Shown here: in pieces, positions 43,817 to 50,712 of the stretch | Numbering within the stretch: position 1 is the first letter of the stretch | Layout: each line of letters opens with the position of its first letter | Assembly (NCBI GenBank): GCA_032620915.1 | Contig: CP136052.1 | Coordinates: 1,650,501-1,714,500 of the forward strand | DNA: 64,000 nt | DNA from: Oscillospiraceae bacterium NTUH-002-81 | Lineage (GTDB): Bacteria; Bacillota; Clostridia; Lachnospirales; Lachnospiraceae | Direction of reading: 5' to 3' | Position numbers and translations under genes: made by a program | Notes under the pieces: model-generated | What the model was told of the DNA's origin: nothing | What the model saw: the letters and a program-made list of their open reading frames with translations, nothing else | The model's database searches: none

Positions 43817-44807
43817 TTCCTCGAACCGGGCAGGATGGTGTATCACGGAAACAGCAGGAGGTTAATGGCTGTCTGGGACACCGTGGATTCTGGCAGGCCA
43901 GCCAGAGATCGGCAGGGACAATCCCTTCATGCGGGGCAAGCACCAGAAAACCTTTCCGGGCGTTTTTCTGCCCGGGGGCGAGGGCAGAGGCGGAGGAACG
44001 CGCTTCCTGTTTATCCCGGTAGAAGTAGCAGCCGTTGGTGCCGATGAAGTCCTCCGGCGGATTACAGATAACGGTACCCTGATTTTGGAAAAAGTGAAGG
44101 ACAGAAGGATCAGCTTTCACGTAAATGGGGTTGCGCAGCAGCTCGCTGAGGCGGGCGGTATTCCAGGGGTGTCCCCGGTGCTTGGCGATGTGATGATTTT
44201 CCAGATAGCGGACCACATCGGCAAGGGAGCGGTCGGGATCTGCGTACAGGCGATAGACCAGCAGGATCTGCTGTGCCTCTTCGGGGACAGGCACGTAGCA
44301 GGAGGTATGGATGCCCTGAAGCACCGTGTCTGCCAGCTGAAAACCGTAGGGGATCCGGCCGCCCATGTACAGACCCAGGCGGCAGCGGGCATAATAGGCG
44401 TCGGACACCCGTTTCTGGATGGTTTCCCGTTCCAGCTGGGCAAACACGATGCAGATGTGGAGCATGGCCCGGCCGATGGGGGTGGAGGTATCGAATTTTT
44501 CCGTGGAGGAGACGAATTCCACATGAAAGGTCTGAAACTGTTCCATCATGTTGGCAAAATCGAGAATGGAGCGGCTGATCCGATCCAGTTTGTAGACGAT
44601 GACCCGGCGGATTTTTCCGGCCTGCACATCGTTCATCATCTGCGTAAATCCCGGACGGTGGGTGTCTTTTCCGGAAAACCCCCGATCGGCGTATGTAAGA
44701 AAGGGCGCTCCGTGGGTTTCGTACTGGCAGTAGGCCAGCTGGCTTTCCACGGAAATGCTGTCCTGTTTTTCTATGGACTGGCGGGCGTACAACGCATCAT
44801 ATAACAT
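43794..44807 (-). CDS. Serine recombinase of the cotJC element
   Basis: A 337-residue site-specific recombinase. The resolvase domain (about 1-150) has the nucleophile Ser11 in LYARQS, YADRGFSGKDTHRPGF, VIVYKLDRISRS and ERETIQKRVSDAYY. A Recombinase domain follows (RIPYGFQLADTV, about 175-290). It stops just after IVPADLWLACQ, where large serine recombinases usually continue 150-250 residues with a zinc ribbon and coiled coil; these are missing. The frame crosses the attachment core and ends 21 bases outside the element, so excision would change its last residues. The ATG at 44807 is chosen; a TTG at 44813 is better spaced from AAAGGCGG. The longer upstream frame would overlap the divergent gene. 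Confidence 0.88.
   Translation of the reverse strand: MLYDALYARQSIEKQDSISVESQLAYCQYETHGAPFLTYADRGFSGKDTHRPGFTQMMNDVQAGKIRRVIVYKLDRISRSILDFANMMEQFQTFHVEFVSSTEKFDTSTPIGRAMLHICIVFAQLERETIQKRVSDAYYARCRLGLYMGGRIPYGFQLADTVLQGIHTSCYVPVPEEAQQILLVYRLYADPDRSLADVVRYLENHHIAKHRGHPWNTARLSELLRNPIYVKADPSVLHFFQNQGTVICNPPEDFIGTNGCYFYRDKQEARSSASALAPGQKNARKGFLVLAPHEGIVPADLWLACQNPRCPRQPLTSCCFRDTPSCPVRGSASDAPG
43815..43820 (-). other. Attachment-site core, distal end (attR)
   Basis: On the coding strand TTCGA-GGAAGC-GCTTCGG. The core GGAAGC is shared with the other end. The five bases before it (TTCGA) match the other end (TTCGG) at four positions. Confidence 0.75.
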
Positions 44808-44841
44808 GGGCAAGGGAAGCCGCCTTTCAATGTTTTCTCTA

Positions 44842-44850
44842 TACCATATG
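44842..44850 (-). promoter_or_regulatory. Possible mother-cell sigma factor -10 box of the recombinase
   Basis: CATATGGTA on the minus strand fits the sigma-K -10 consensus CATAnnnTA and partly the sigma-E one. No clear -35 is seen. The position, about 35 bases before the start codon, is right. Weak evidence taken alone. Confidence 0.35.
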
Positions 44851-44874
44851 CGGACGGTTTGATAAAAAATGCGG

Positions 44875-44903
44875 TTGAGGGAAGCGCGATGGCAGAGTAT
44901 AAT
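44875..44903 (+). promoter_or_regulatory. Sigma-A promoter of the MBL gene inside the element
   Basis: TTGAGG (44875-44880), 17-base spacer, TATAAT (44898-44903). It sets transcription near 44910, which excludes the upstream TTG and ATG starts of the MBL frame. Confidence 0.7.
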
Positions 44904-44927
44904 AGCTGGAGAATATGCGGAGAAAGG

Positions 44928-45743
44928 ATGGAGAAAACTTTTATGGATATGATCATGCTGGGAACCGGAAATGCTATGGTGACAAACTGCTATAACACCT
45001 GTTTTGTGCTGCGGGACGAGAAGGGATATTTTATGGTGGATGCGGGCGGCGGCAACACGGTGCTGCATCAGCTGGAGCAGGCCGGGATTGACTGGCAGGA
45101 CATTCATACGATGTTCGTCACCCACAAGCATATCGACCATCTGCTGGGTGTGATCTGGATGATGCGCCGGATCTGTCAGGGGATGAATCAGGGAAAATAT
45201 GCGGGCGAGGCTGTGATCTACGCCCATGAAGAGGTCATCGGCCTTTTGCGGGGTATGGCCGGTGCGCTGCTGCAGAAAAAACAGGCCGCCTGCATTGACA
45301 ACCGGCTGTATCTTGTTGCAGTGGAAAACGGGGAGAGCCGGGAAATCCTTGGAAAGCAGGTGACATTTTTTGATATCCAGTCCACCAAGGCGAAGCAGTT
45401 TGGGTTTTGTATGGAGCTGGGCAATGGAGAAAAGCTCACCTGCTGCGGGGATGAGCCGTACAACGAATGTGAACGGAAATACGCGGAAAACAGCACCTGG
45501 CTGCTGCATGAGGCGTTCTGCCTGTACAAAGAGGCAGATATTTTTTCACCCTATGAAAAACACCATTCTACGGTGAAGGATGCCTGCCAGCTGGCGGAGC
45601 AGCTGCATGTGAAAAATCTGGTGCTGTACCACACGGAGGATAAAAATATAGCGAACCGGAAAGCGTTATATATGGAAGAAGGACGGCAGTATTATACCGG
45701 CCATCTGTACGTACCGGACGACCTGGAGGTGCTGCATCTGTAG
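44928..45743 (+). CDS. MBL-fold metallo-hydrolase carried by the cotJC element
   Basis: A 271-residue metallo-beta-lactamase-fold protein of the RNase Z-like type. The metal motif is MFVTHKHIDHLLGV (HxHxDH, with Lys inside), with DAGGG before it and later CCGDEPYNECE, LLHEAF and LYHTED supplying further ligands. There is no signal peptide. The start is the ATG at 44928, behind GGAG and downstream of the promoter at 44875; earlier starts precede the transcript. Its stop is 16 bases from the element end and overlaps the converging read-through frame of cotJC. It is cargo of the element; a role in excision or sporulation is unknown. Confidence 0.85.
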   Translation: MEKTFMDMIMLGTGNAMVTNCYNTCFVLRDEKGYFMVDAGGGNTVLHQLEQAGIDWQDIHTMFVTHKHIDHLLGVIWMMRRICQGMNQGKYAGEAVIYAHEEVIGLLRGMAGALLQKKQAACIDNRLYLVAVENGESREILGKQVTFFDIQSTKAKQFGFCMELGNGEKLTCCGDEPYNECERKYAENSTWLLHEAFCLYKEADIFSPYEKHHSTVKDACQLAEQLHVKNLVLYHTEDKNIANRKALYMEEGRQYYTGHLYVPDDLEVLHL

Positions 45744-46285
45744 GGATCTTCCCGTTTTGCTTCCCCGAAGCGTTGGAAGTGTACGATTTCCCGTTCCCGC
45801 AGGAACCGGATGGGGTCTGCCACCTCGGGATCCTTCACCAGTCGGAGGATATTATCGTAGGTGGAGCGGGCTTTCTGCTCCGCAGCCATGTCTTCCATCA
45901 GATCGGTGATGGGATCGCCCTTGGACTGGAATTCGCAGGCATTGAAGGGAACGCCGCCGGCGGCCTGGGGCCACAGAGCTGTGGTATGATCCACATAATA
46001 TTTCTCAAAGCCCGAGGACATGACCTCCTCCGGTGTGATGCCTTTGGTCAGCTGGTAGACGATGGCGCCGATCATCTCGAGATGGCCCAGTTCTTCCGTG
46101 CCGATATCGTTTAATACTCCGGCAATTTTTCGGGTAGGAGCTGTATATTTCTGGGACAGATATCGCATGGAAGCAGCCAGTTCTCCGTCAGGACCGCCGA
46201 ACTGGCTGAGGATCACCTGTGCGATCTTTGGATTGGGCTTTGTGATTTTTACCGGGTATTGCAGTCGTTTTTCATAATTAAACAT
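45692..46285 (-). CDS. cotJC: Spore coat protein CotJC, 5' part, interrupted at codon 176
   Basis: CotJC belongs to the manganese catalase family and is a spore-coat component. Residues 1-175 are normal: NYEKRLQYPVKITKPNPK at the start, GGPDGELAASMRYLSQKY, the metal ligands in GTEELGHLEMIGAIVYQL and AAEQKARSTYDNIL, and REREIVHFQRFGEA. After the GGAAGC core the frame runs 22 residues into the inserted element (KREDPYRCSTSR and on) to an accidental stop, overlapping the MBL gene. The proper C-terminus lies at 43667-43816. As it stands the protein is 197 residues with a foreign tail; after excision it would be 224. It abuts cotJB. Confidence 0.92.
   Translation of the reverse strand: MFNYEKRLQYPVKITKPNPKIAQVILSQFGGPDGELAASMRYLSQKYTAPTRKIAGVLNDIGTEELGHLEMIGAIVYQLTKGITPEEVMSSGFEKYYVDHTTALWPQAAGGVPFNACEFQSKGDPITDLMEDMAAEQKARSTYDNILRLVKDPEVADPIRFLREREIVHFQRFGEAKREDPYRCSTSRSSGTYRWPV
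45759..45764 (-). other. Attachment-site core, proximal end (attL)
   Basis: On the coding strand CGCTTCGG-GGAAGC-AAAACGGG. The cotJC frame is normal up to this core (codon 176) and unrelated after it. Confidence 0.75.
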
Positions 46286-46570
46286 TTAACATCCTCCTTC
46301 CCAGGGAAGCGGGGATGTGGCCCATTCCCAGCTTCTGGCGCAGGCGGGTACCGTGTCGATGGTCAGCGGATAGTATGCCTGCGCAAAGTCCTCCAGTGCC
46401 TGTCTGCGAAGCTCGGAATAAGTGTTGAAATATTCCAGCGCCGCCGGATCCTGGGGGTGCGTATCGAGAAACAGTTTGATATCGTCAACGGCAAAGCTTA
46501 CCATGTTGATCCAGGAGAGCAGGGAAGCTCTGGAGCGTCCAGTTCCATTTCTGTCAGGGATTCCATTCAC
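46286..46570 (-). CDS. cotJB: Spore coat protein CotJB
   Basis: A 94-residue protein of the CotJB family. The conserved part is RASLLSWINMVSFAVDDIKL followed by LDTHPQDPAALEYFNTY and QALEDFAQAYYPLTID. It is the middle gene of the cotJABC operon, whose products form part of the mother-cell-made coat. The start is taken as GTG at 46570, eight bases after GGGGG; a GTG at 46579 would lack room for a ribosome site. The stop directly touches the cotJC ATG. Confidence 0.85.
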   Translation of the reverse strand: MNGIPDRNGTGRSRASLLSWINMVSFAVDDIKLFLDTHPQDPAALEYFNTYSELRRQALEDFAQAYYPLTIDTVPACARSWEWATSPLPWEGGC

Positions 46571-46713
46571 ATCTGACACCCCCGTTTCCCAAGGAAAGGC
46601 ATATTCAATTCCGGAAAAATCGTTCCGATCTGCAATGCCTTTTCCAGATCATAGACAGAACCGAAATGCTGCCAGGGAACGTATGCCATGGCAATCGGTG
46701 TATATTTTTGCAT
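46567..46713 (-). CDS. cotJA: Spore coat associated protein CotJA
   Basis: A 48-residue protein, too short for ordinary gene calling. It carries the CotJA motifs AYVPWQHFGSVYDLEKALQIG and FPELNMPFLGKRG. CotJA is needed with CotJC for assembly in the coat. The ATG at 46713 lies behind AAGGAG. Its stop overlaps the cotJB start, so the three cotJ genes are coupled. It is shorter than the Bacillus protein at the N-terminus but keeps the conserved core. Confidence 0.85.
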   Translation of the reverse strand: MQKYTPIAMAYVPWQHFGSVYDLEKALQIGTIFPELNMPFLGKRGCQM

Positions 46714-46757
46714 AAAAATGGCTCCTTCCTCACATAAAAAACTCGAAATTCAATAAT

Positions 46758-46785
46758 ATATTATGTTGGGGCTCCGCAAATGTGC
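46758..46785 (-). promoter_or_regulatory. Possible sigma-E promoter of cotJABC
   Basis: Minus strand GCACATTT (46785-46778) and CATAATAT (46765-46758), 12 bases apart, resemble the sigma-E pattern loosely. The spacing is a little short. Confidence 0.3.
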
Positions 46786-46826
46786 TATAATGGGGAGCAT
46801 AAACAGTTGGAAAGACAGGAAACAGG

Positions 46827-48644
46827 ATGAAAGAATATTTTCAGATTCTGAAAAAACTTCGCACAAATTTGATCAATTTGCTCTGCTTTGAGCTTTTATA
46901 CCGGGCGGCATTGTTTGCTGCTGTGCTCCAGGGGGCGCGGATCTGGTTTAACTATGCGCTGAAACGGATGGGGTACAGCTATCTGACGGCAGAGAATTAT
47001 CCGGTGTTTATCCGAAACGGCTGGACGCTTGCGGGACTGGCCGTTTTTCTTGTGGTGATCCTTGCGGCACTTTTTCTGGAAATCTGTGTGATCTCCAAGA
47101 GCTGGTTTTACGGTTTCGCGGGGCAGAGCCGGGGCATCCGGGAGACGTTTTTCTCGGGCTTTCATCTGTTTTTGTCTCTTTTACGGAAAAATTTTCCGGG
47201 CTGTCTGGTGATCTCGGCCATGACCGGTGTTTTTGCCTGTACGCATTTTATGATCCGGGAAGTCATGGATATCAAGATCCTGAATTATGCCCTGCTGCGG
47301 ATTTATAAATGGGGCAATGACAAATATATTCTGATCGGTGCGCTGGTGCTGTTTCTGATCCTCAGTGTGGCCTCTTTATTTACCGTTCCGGTGATGATCT
47401 GCGAGGGAAAAGGGTGCCTGGCGGCGTTTCGAAGGAGCCTGTCGATTTTCCGGGCGCATGTGTGGGAGTGCCTGCGGACGGTGATCCTGTGCAATGCGGC
47501 CATCACGGTGGGGATTCTGGCTATTTATTATGTGCTCATGTTCGGCGCGTCGCTGTTTGTGTCCACGTTCTGGGATTCCCATGTGGCTATGGGCGTGCTG
47601 TTTTCCTTAAGTGACGGCATCGGCGTGGTGACGGGATTCCTGTCCGGGGTCATCGGCATTACGCTGAATCTGCAGAATATCGTCTGCCTGTATGTGAAGC
47701 TGGAGCAGTCCGCAGGAGATCCGCTCTGCATCGGAAGAGCGGAGGAATGTGCTGCTTCCGGGAAGCCCTTTTTTGAAAAACAGCAGAGAAAAGGGGTATT
47801 TGCTTTCCTGCTTGTGATCCTGCTGGAAGTTTTTTATGTATATTCGGTGATTTCCAACGGCACCCAGATTTTCCGGGATCTGTATGCAGGCACGCTGGTG
47901 ACTGCCCATCGGGGCGGAGCCAAGACGGCGCCGGAAAATACGTTGGCATCGCTGGAGGCTGCCATCAATAATTTATCCGATTATGCGGAGATCGATGTGC
48001 AGGAGACGAAGGACGGGGAGCTGGTGCTGCTCCATGACAACAATCTGAAGCGTACCACCGGCGTGAACTGGAAGATCTGGGAGACGACGCTGGAGGAAGT
48101 GAAGACACTGGATGCGGGCAGCAGTTTCAGTGCGGATTTTGCCGGAGAGCAGGTTCCCACGCTGCGGGAGGCGCTGGAGCTGTGCCGGGGCCGTCTGGAA
48201 TTGAATATTGAGGTGAAGAACAACCATCACAATGCGGATGTGGCGGTGAAAACTGCTGAGATGATCACGGAGATGGGCATGGAAGATCAGTGCGCCATTT
48301 CTTCCATGAGCTATGATTTCCTGAAAGATGTGAAGGAAGTGAATCCTCAGATCCGCACCGGCTATATCATGAGCGTGGCCTACGGAAGAGTGGAGCTGCT
48401 GGAATACGCCGATTTCCTGAGCGTGCACTATGACTGCGTCAATGAGCGATTTATGGAGCGTGCCCATGAAGCCGGTAAGGAAGTCCATGTGTGGACGGTG
48501 AATTCCCGAAAACTTATGCGGCGCATGAAGGCGCTGGGGGTGGACAATATCATCACCGACCGGCCCGGCGTGGTGCGGGAGATCCTGCTGGAAGACAAGA
48601 CCCGGGCGGGCTTTTTGGAACTCATGAGATTTGCCATGGAGTGA
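46827..48644 (+). CDS. Membrane-anchored glycerophosphodiester phosphodiesterase
   Basis: A 605-residue protein. The first ~350 residues form a membrane domain with about eight helices. The C-terminal part (about 358-600) is a GDPD domain with catalytic AHRGGAKTAPENTLASLEAA, the metal site YAEIDVQETKDGELVLLHD and ELNIEVK, and the closing VHVWTVNSRKLM. Such enzymes cut glycerophosphodiesters, or polyglycerolphosphate or lipid-derived substrates, to glycerol 3-phosphate and an alcohol. The active site would face outside. TATAAT at 46786-46791 may be its promoter; the start is supported by GACAGGAAACAGG. Confidence 0.9.
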   Translation: MKEYFQILKKLRTNLINLLCFELLYRAALFAAVLQGARIWFNYALKRMGYSYLTAENYPVFIRNGWTLAGLAVFLVVILAALFLEICVISKSWFYGFAGQSRGIRETFFSGFHLFLSLLRKNFPGCLVISAMTGVFACTHFMIREVMDIKILNYALLRIYKWGNDKYILIGALVLFLILSVASLFTVPVMICEGKGCLAAFRRSLSIFRAHVWECLRTVILCNAAITVGILAIYYVLMFGASLFVSTFWDSHVAMGVLFSLSDGIGVVTGFLSGVIGITLNLQNIVCLYVKLEQSAGDPLCIGRAEECAASGKPFFEKQQRKGVFAFLLVILLEVFYVYSVISNGTQIFRDLYAGTLVTAHRGGAKTAPENTLASLEAAINNLSDYAEIDVQETKDGELVLLHDNNLKRTTGVNWKIWETTLEEVKTLDAGSSFSADFAGEQVPTLREALELCRGRLELNIEVKNNHHNADVAVKTAEMITEMGMEDQCAISSMSYDFLKDVKEVNPQIRTGYIMSVAYGRVELLEYADFLSVHYDCVNERFMERAHEAGKEVHVWTVNSRKLMRRMKALGVDNIITDRPGVVREILLEDKTRAGFLELMRFAME

Positions 48645-48655
48645 AAACAGCTGCG

Positions 48656-48716
48656 CCATGGAGCCTGGTGGGCGGATGCGGTGCTTGCACAGAAATCCGA
48701 CCGACAGGCTCCATGG
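48656..48716 (+). repeat. Nested inverted repeat after the GDPD gene
   Basis: CCATGGAGCCTG (48656-48667) pairs with CAGGCTCCATGG (48705-48716). GGAT/ATCC and GTGC-TT-GCAC helices lie inside. There is no T run, so it is not a typical terminator. Confidence 0.65.
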
Positions 48717-48722
48717 GCGGAG

Positions 48723-48793
48723 CGTCACGTATGAGCAGAAATGAGCTGCAACGCAGCGGAGAGCGCGTAAGCGCGGTTCTGCGAAGAGTGACG
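48723..48793 (+). repeat. Three-way-junction intergenic element, copy 2
   Basis: Outer stem CGTCAC/GTGACG extended by GCAGAA/TTCTGC; hairpin A GCTGC-AAC-GCAGC; hairpin B GCGC-GTAA-GCGC. Confidence 0.65.
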
Positions 48794-48839
48794 AGCCGAT
48801 AAGCAGAGTGACGATACGTAGCTGTTGGTTTTTCACAGA

Positions 48840-48900
48840 AATCATGATATAATGAGCGCAAGCGAGGCATCATGCTGGCATGAATGACGAGCGGCGAATT
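48840..48900 (+). other. Gene-free stretch before the ftsW-type gene
   Basis: This part of the 363-base gap holds a first copy of AATCATGATATAATGAGCGC (from 48840), nearly repeated at 48944. TATAAT inside each copy could be a -10 box. A CATG-CTGG-CATG hairpin lies near 48870. I see no gene. Confidence 0.4.
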
Positions 48901-48902
48901 GG

Positions 48903-48952
48903 ATCATGATAGCTGCAAAGCAGCGTCAAGCACAGAATGTGCGAATCATGAT
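48903..48952 (+). repeat. Three-way-junction intergenic element, copy 3
   Basis: Outer stem ATCATGAT/ATCATGAT; hairpin A GCTGC-AAA-GCAGC; hairpin B GCAC-AGAAT-GTGC. A TATAAT (48952-48957) touches its end, 50 bases before the ftsW-type gene. Confidence 0.65.
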
Positions 48953-49006
48953 ATAATGAGTGCAAAAGAAAAGAAAGATAGGAAATGCAGGGAAGGAGGC
49001 CGCCTC

Positions 49007-50296
49007 ATGTCCGAGAGAAATCGGAGGAGACGTACAGAAGATCTGCAGATGTCCGACAGGAGCCGGAGAAGACGGGATGCATATGCGCCGGAGACTTACG
49101 GGAACCGGGAGCAGCGGGCACGCCGTCCGCGCCCATCCGGCGGAAAGCGGCGCCGGACATCGAAAGGAAGAATTCCGCGTCCGAAGGGCGCGATGGATTA
49201 TAACCTGCTGACGGTGATCATTTTCCTTGTCTGTTTTGGACTTGTGATGCTGTACAGCACAAGCTATTATCAGGCACAGCTGAAATTCAATGACGGATTT
49301 CATTATTTTAAGAGGCAGGCAATATTCAGCATCCTCAGTATGGGTGCAATGATTTTTGTTTCCAAATTTCACTACAATTTGTGGAAGCGTTTTGCAGCGC
49401 TGGCATATCTGGCGGCAGTTTTTTCCGTACTGCTGTTAAAGACGCCGCTGGGCCAGACCAGAGGCGGTGCGACCCGGTGGATCGGGATTACGGAATCCAT
49501 ATCCTTTCAGCCGGCGGAGCTTTGCAAGATCGCGATGATCATTTTTATTCCGTTTATGATCGAGAAGATGGATCGGAAAGCGCAGACGCTGAAAGGCGCC
49601 TTGCTGCTCATTGCGCTGGGCGGCCTGGTCAGCTTTCTAATCTGGAAAATCTCCGATAATATGAGTTCCGCCATCATCATTGGCGGTATTGCCGTTGCGG
49701 TTGTCTTTATCGTATCCCGGCGGGTATGGCCCTACCTGCTGATGGGCGGCCTGGGCGCTGTTGGTATTGCGGCATTTGTCCATTTTGTCATCAGCGGGAT
49801 GGAGAACAGTGAGAACTTCCGTTTTCGTCGGGTCATCGCCTGGCTGAATCCGGAAAAATATGCCTCTGACCTGGCGTATCAGACCATGCAGGCGCTGTAT
49901 GCCATCGGAAGCGGCGGGCTTTTCGGCAAGGGACTGGGCAATAGTACCCAGAAAATGGTGCTTCCCGAGGCACAGAACGATATGATCTTCTCGATCATCT
50001 GCGAGGAACTGGGGATTTTCGGCGTGTGTATCGTGATGGTACTGTTTGTCATGCTGCTGTACCGGCTGCTGGTCATTGCGGAAAACGCGCCGGATCTGTA
50101 CAGCTCCCTCATGGTGACGGGTATTTTTGCTCATATCGCGATCCAGGTGGTTCTCAACATTGCGGTTGTCACCAACACGATCCCCAATACAGGGGTGACG
50201 CTGCCGTTTATCAGCTATGGAGGTACCTCCATTCTGTTCCTGATGGCGGAGATGGGACTGGCACTGGGCGTGTCCCGGCGGATTGAGTGGGAATAG
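49007..50296 (+). CDS. ftsW: FtsW/RodA/SpoVE-family peptidoglycan glycosyltransferase
   Basis: A SEDS-family polymerase that links lipid II into glycan strands, 429 residues. The first 65 residues are very Arg-rich and cytoplasmic (SERNRRRRTEDLQ, SGGKRRRTSKGRIP), followed by ten membrane helices. Conserved SEDS motifs are GLVMLYSTSYY, GGATRWI, FQPAELCKIAMIIF, AQNDMIFSIICEELG with the catalytic Asp, and NTIPNTGVTLPFISYGGTS. The start is the ATG at 49007, seven bases after GGAAGGAGG. FtsW, RodA and SpoVE cannot be separated by sequence alone and no cell-division neighbour helps. Confidence 0.88.
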   Translation: MSERNRRRRTEDLQMSDRSRRRRDAYAPETYGNREQRARRPRPSGGKRRRTSKGRIPRPKGAMDYNLLTVIIFLVCFGLVMLYSTSYYQAQLKFNDGFHYFKRQAIFSILSMGAMIFVSKFHYNLWKRFAALAYLAAVFSVLLLKTPLGQTRGGATRWIGITESISFQPAELCKIAMIIFIPFMIEKMDRKAQTLKGALLLIALGGLVSFLIWKISDNMSSAIIIGGIAVAVVFIVSRRVWPYLLMGGLGAVGIAAFVHFVISGMENSENFRFRRVIAWLNPEKYASDLAYQTMQALYAIGSGGLFGKGLGNSTQKMVLPEAQNDMIFSIICEELGIFGVCIVMVLFVMLLYRLLVIAENAPDLYSSLMVTGIFAHIAIQVVLNIAVVTNTIPNTGVTLPFISYGGTSILFLMAEMGLALGVSRRIEWE

Positions 50297-50326
50297 GCAT
50301 CTACATAAAACAGAATAGGAAAATAC

Positions 50327-50376
50327 AGATCCCGGACGGTGGGCAAGAATATGTTTGCCGCCCGGGATTTTGCTGT
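50327..50376 (+). terminator. Terminator after the ftsW-type gene
   Basis: ATCCCGG pairs with CCGGGAT, with TGGGC/GCCCG inside, followed by TTTTG. Confidence 0.65.
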
Positions 50377-50392
50377 CCTGTGCGGGCTTTTG

Positions 50393-50447
50393 TTGACAAG
50401 AAAGCGGGAAGCCTTTATCATATAAATGATAAACGATAATCAATATC
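50393..50447 (+). promoter_or_regulatory. feo promoter with Fur-box-like operator
   Basis: TTGACA (50393-50398), 17 bases, TATCAT (50416-50421). Directly downstream GATAAACGATAATCAATATC (50428-50447) resembles the Fur box GATAATGATAATCATTATC. Iron-dependent repression is the expected control of feo genes. Confidence 0.65.
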
Positions 50448-50478
50448 ATAAAATACAGTCAAAAACGGGAGACAAAAG

Positions 50479-50712
50479 ATGAGCATTGATGATGGTGCAG
50501 TGAATGCTTTGTATGAAGTGACAGAGCTTCACGTAAAGGATGAGATCATGCGGCGGCTGGAAGCACTGGGGATCACGGAAGGCACAAAGATCCGGATTCT
50601 GAACCGGAAGAGAAATGGTGCCTGTATCATCCAGGTGCGGGGAACCCGATGGGCCGTGGGACGGCAGATCGCCCGCGGCATATGGATCAGAGAACAGGAG
50701 AGCTTGGGATAA
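50479..50712 (+). CDS. feoA: Ferrous iron transport protein A
   Basis: A 77-residue SH3-like protein that works with the FeoB iron permease. The family part is MRRLEALGITEGTKIRILNR followed by ACIIQVRGTRWAVGRQIARG. GGGAGA precedes the ATG. feoB starts directly after its stop codon, so they are co-translated. A Fur-like operator lies upstream. Confidence 0.88.
   Translation: MSIDDGAVNALYEVTELHVKDEIMRRLEALGITEGTKIRILNRKRNGACIIQVRGTRWAVGRQIARGIWIREQESLG

Larger units (their letters stand above)
43815..45758 (-). mobile_element. Skin-like 1,944-bp element inserted in cotJC
   Basis: The DNA between two copies of GCTTCC (plus strand, 43815-43820 and 45759-45764) splits cotJC. Removing one repeat unit plus the interval (1,944 bp) exactly restores the cotJC frame. 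Inside are a serine recombinase, transcribed in the same direction as cotJC, and a divergently transcribed MBL-fold hydrolase; almost nothing else fits. Insertion in a sporulation gene, short direct repeats and a resident serine recombinase are the hallmarks of sporulation-excised elements such as skin in sigK. Excision was not observed here; it is inferred from structure. Confidence 0.85.

Noticed and set aside
43556..44804. Plus-strand open frames across the recombinase (163 and 291 residues)
   Set aside because: They are shadows of the minus-strand recombinase and the cotJC fragment.
44808..45509. Upstream extension of the recombinase frame (571 residues in total)
   Set aside because: The extra 234 codons are antisense to the MBL gene and precede the likely promoter; recombinase homology begins at MLYDALYARQS.
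43815..45764. The cotJC insertion as an ordinary transposon or prophage remnant
   Set aside because: No transposase, no terminal inverted repeats and no phage structural genes; the exact in-frame restoration at a short direct repeat with a serine recombinase fits a skin-like element better.
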